Assembly (NCBI GenBank): GCA_025617375.2
Contig: JAMYGW020000007.1
Span: 1,860,001-1,924,000, forward strand
From: Acarospora socialis
Lineage: Eukaryota > Ascomycota > Lecanoromycetes > Acarosporales > Acarosporaceae
DNA: 64,000 nucleotides
Reading direction: 5' to 3'
The position numbers and the translations under genes were made by a program. The notes below the pieces were generated by a model. It ran no database searches and was not told the DNA's origin. It worked only from the letters and a program-made list of their open reading frames with translations. Positions 63,601 to 64,000 of this stretch are shown piece after piece. Each line of letters begins with the position of its first letter. The first letter of the stretch is position 1.

Positions 63601-64000
63601 TCATGTCACTAATCTCAACATGTTAACTATTTGTTAACTCATAATGTTGCTGTCTACTTCAGAATTCATCAATGTGTTGATTTGATGTTTGTTGATTGTG
63701 ATTTTAATTCATATTTGATGATCATTGTCTTGTCTTTGAAACACTGCTAGCTTCTTATTCTCTAGTCTTGTCAAGAAAGTTCTTTGTTTTTTGACTCACT
63801 TAATTGCTTGACTCATCTTCAAAGTTCTTAAAACCATCTTGATTCTCTTCTGACCATAAGATTTACATACTTTAAACTATACTGCTCAATGTGTCTTTCT
63901 GAATGTAGTTGAAGTTTGTACTGATTGTACTTCATTTGCAACTGACTCTCAAAGACTTTTACTCTTTGCAGAAATTCAAATGATATATACTCTTCATTGA

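Larger units (their letters stand above)
14959..64000. mobile_element. AT-rich block of nested fossil LTR retrotransposons (overview)
   Basis: From 14959 to the right edge everything I can assign belongs to degraded LTR retrotransposons inserted into each other. The nesting is: F contains D; D contains copia 1, copia 2 and E; E contains A; F also contains copia 3; copia 3 contains copia 4 and B; B contains C. Boundaries come from matching LTR ends, target duplications, and each host element resuming at the same point after an insertion when compared with a sister copy. CpG is essentially absent and GG/CC are rare throughout. No host gene was seen inside. Confidence 0.85.
59804..64000 (-). mobile_element. 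Chromovirus C (Ty3/gypsy), inserted in B, runs off the window
   Basis: This minus-strand chromovirus of the A type begins at its 3' LTR at 59804. From left to right it shows the accessory ORF trace, a chromodomain trace (about 60690-60860), integrase (about 60900-62050), RNase H (about 62100-62470), RT (about 62640-63260) and protease (near 63560-63690). The window ends upstream of the protease in the element. It is among the youngest insertions by nesting and retains relatively long open stretches in RT. Left flank ATTTG. Broken, with many interruptions. Confidence 0.88.

Noticed and set aside
14959-64000. AT-rich block as inserted mitochondrial DNA
   Set aside because: LTRs, 5-bp target duplications and RT/integrase/chromodomain traces show it is built of LTR retrotransposons.
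15000-64000. Sixty- to hundred-residue open frames as small host genes or effectors
   Set aside because: Nearly all align with element coding parts or their reverse strand. The rest have low-complexity composition expected of AT-rich DNA.

Overview
The window looks like nuclear DNA of a filamentous ascomycete (Pezizomycotina). The first ~14 kb is gene-rich with balanced base composition. Its genes have short introns (51-73 bp) with GT..AG ends and CTAAC-like branch sites, and the products are typical fungal proteins. I cannot name the species.

Host part (1-14940). In order: a possible small two-exon gene of unknown function (1502-1935, +); a bifunctional 6-phosphofructo-2-kinase/fructose-2,6-bisphosphatase of FBP26 type (2722-4165, +, three exons); the dynactin p150 subunit with an N-terminal CAP-Gly domain (8598-4964, -, two exons); a peroxisomal ABCD-family ABC half-transporter (12681-10378, -, four exons); BLOC-1 subunit 1 (13411-13809, +, one exon); and a broken C2H2 zinc-finger gene (about 14330-14940, +). 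These are housekeeping genes for glycolytic control, dynein transport, peroxisomal fatty-acyl import and endosomal trafficking. They do not form a functional cluster. The ABC and BLOC-1 genes share a divergent promoter region with TACCTAGGTA-type motifs.

AT-rich part (14959-64000). This block starts 18 bp after the zinc-finger stop codon and holds only fossil LTR retrotransposons inserted into one another. Direct comparison of ends gives this map: a Ty1/copia element F (from 14959) is split by a Ty3/gypsy chromovirus D (16250-47478). D is split by copia 1 (17004-22431), copia 2 (25819-31196, minus strand) and a different chromovirus E (31363-45729). E is split by chromovirus A (39046-45264). 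To the right, F is also split by copia 3 (from 47888, minus strand). Copia 3 is split by copia 4 (49113-54562, minus strand) and by chromovirus B (from 57557, minus strand), and B is split by chromovirus C (from 59804, minus strand). The missing ends of F, copia 3, B and C lie beyond the window. Five-base target duplications support A, copia 2, copia 4 and E exactly, and copia 1 and D if transitions are allowed. All coding regions are heavily degraded and no intact element was seen.

Three features stand out. First, the whole AT-rich block has essentially lost CpG and nearly lost CpC/GpG, while CpA/TpG and CpT/ApG stay common. This looks like repeat-directed C-to-T mutation, but not with the classic CpA preference. 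Second, all four A-type chromovirus copies carry traces of an antisense, cysteine-rich accessory ORF between the chromodomain region and the 3' LTR. Third, there are tandem repeats in the copia leaders, a tandem array in the tail of E, and a 22-bp palindrome in copia 2.
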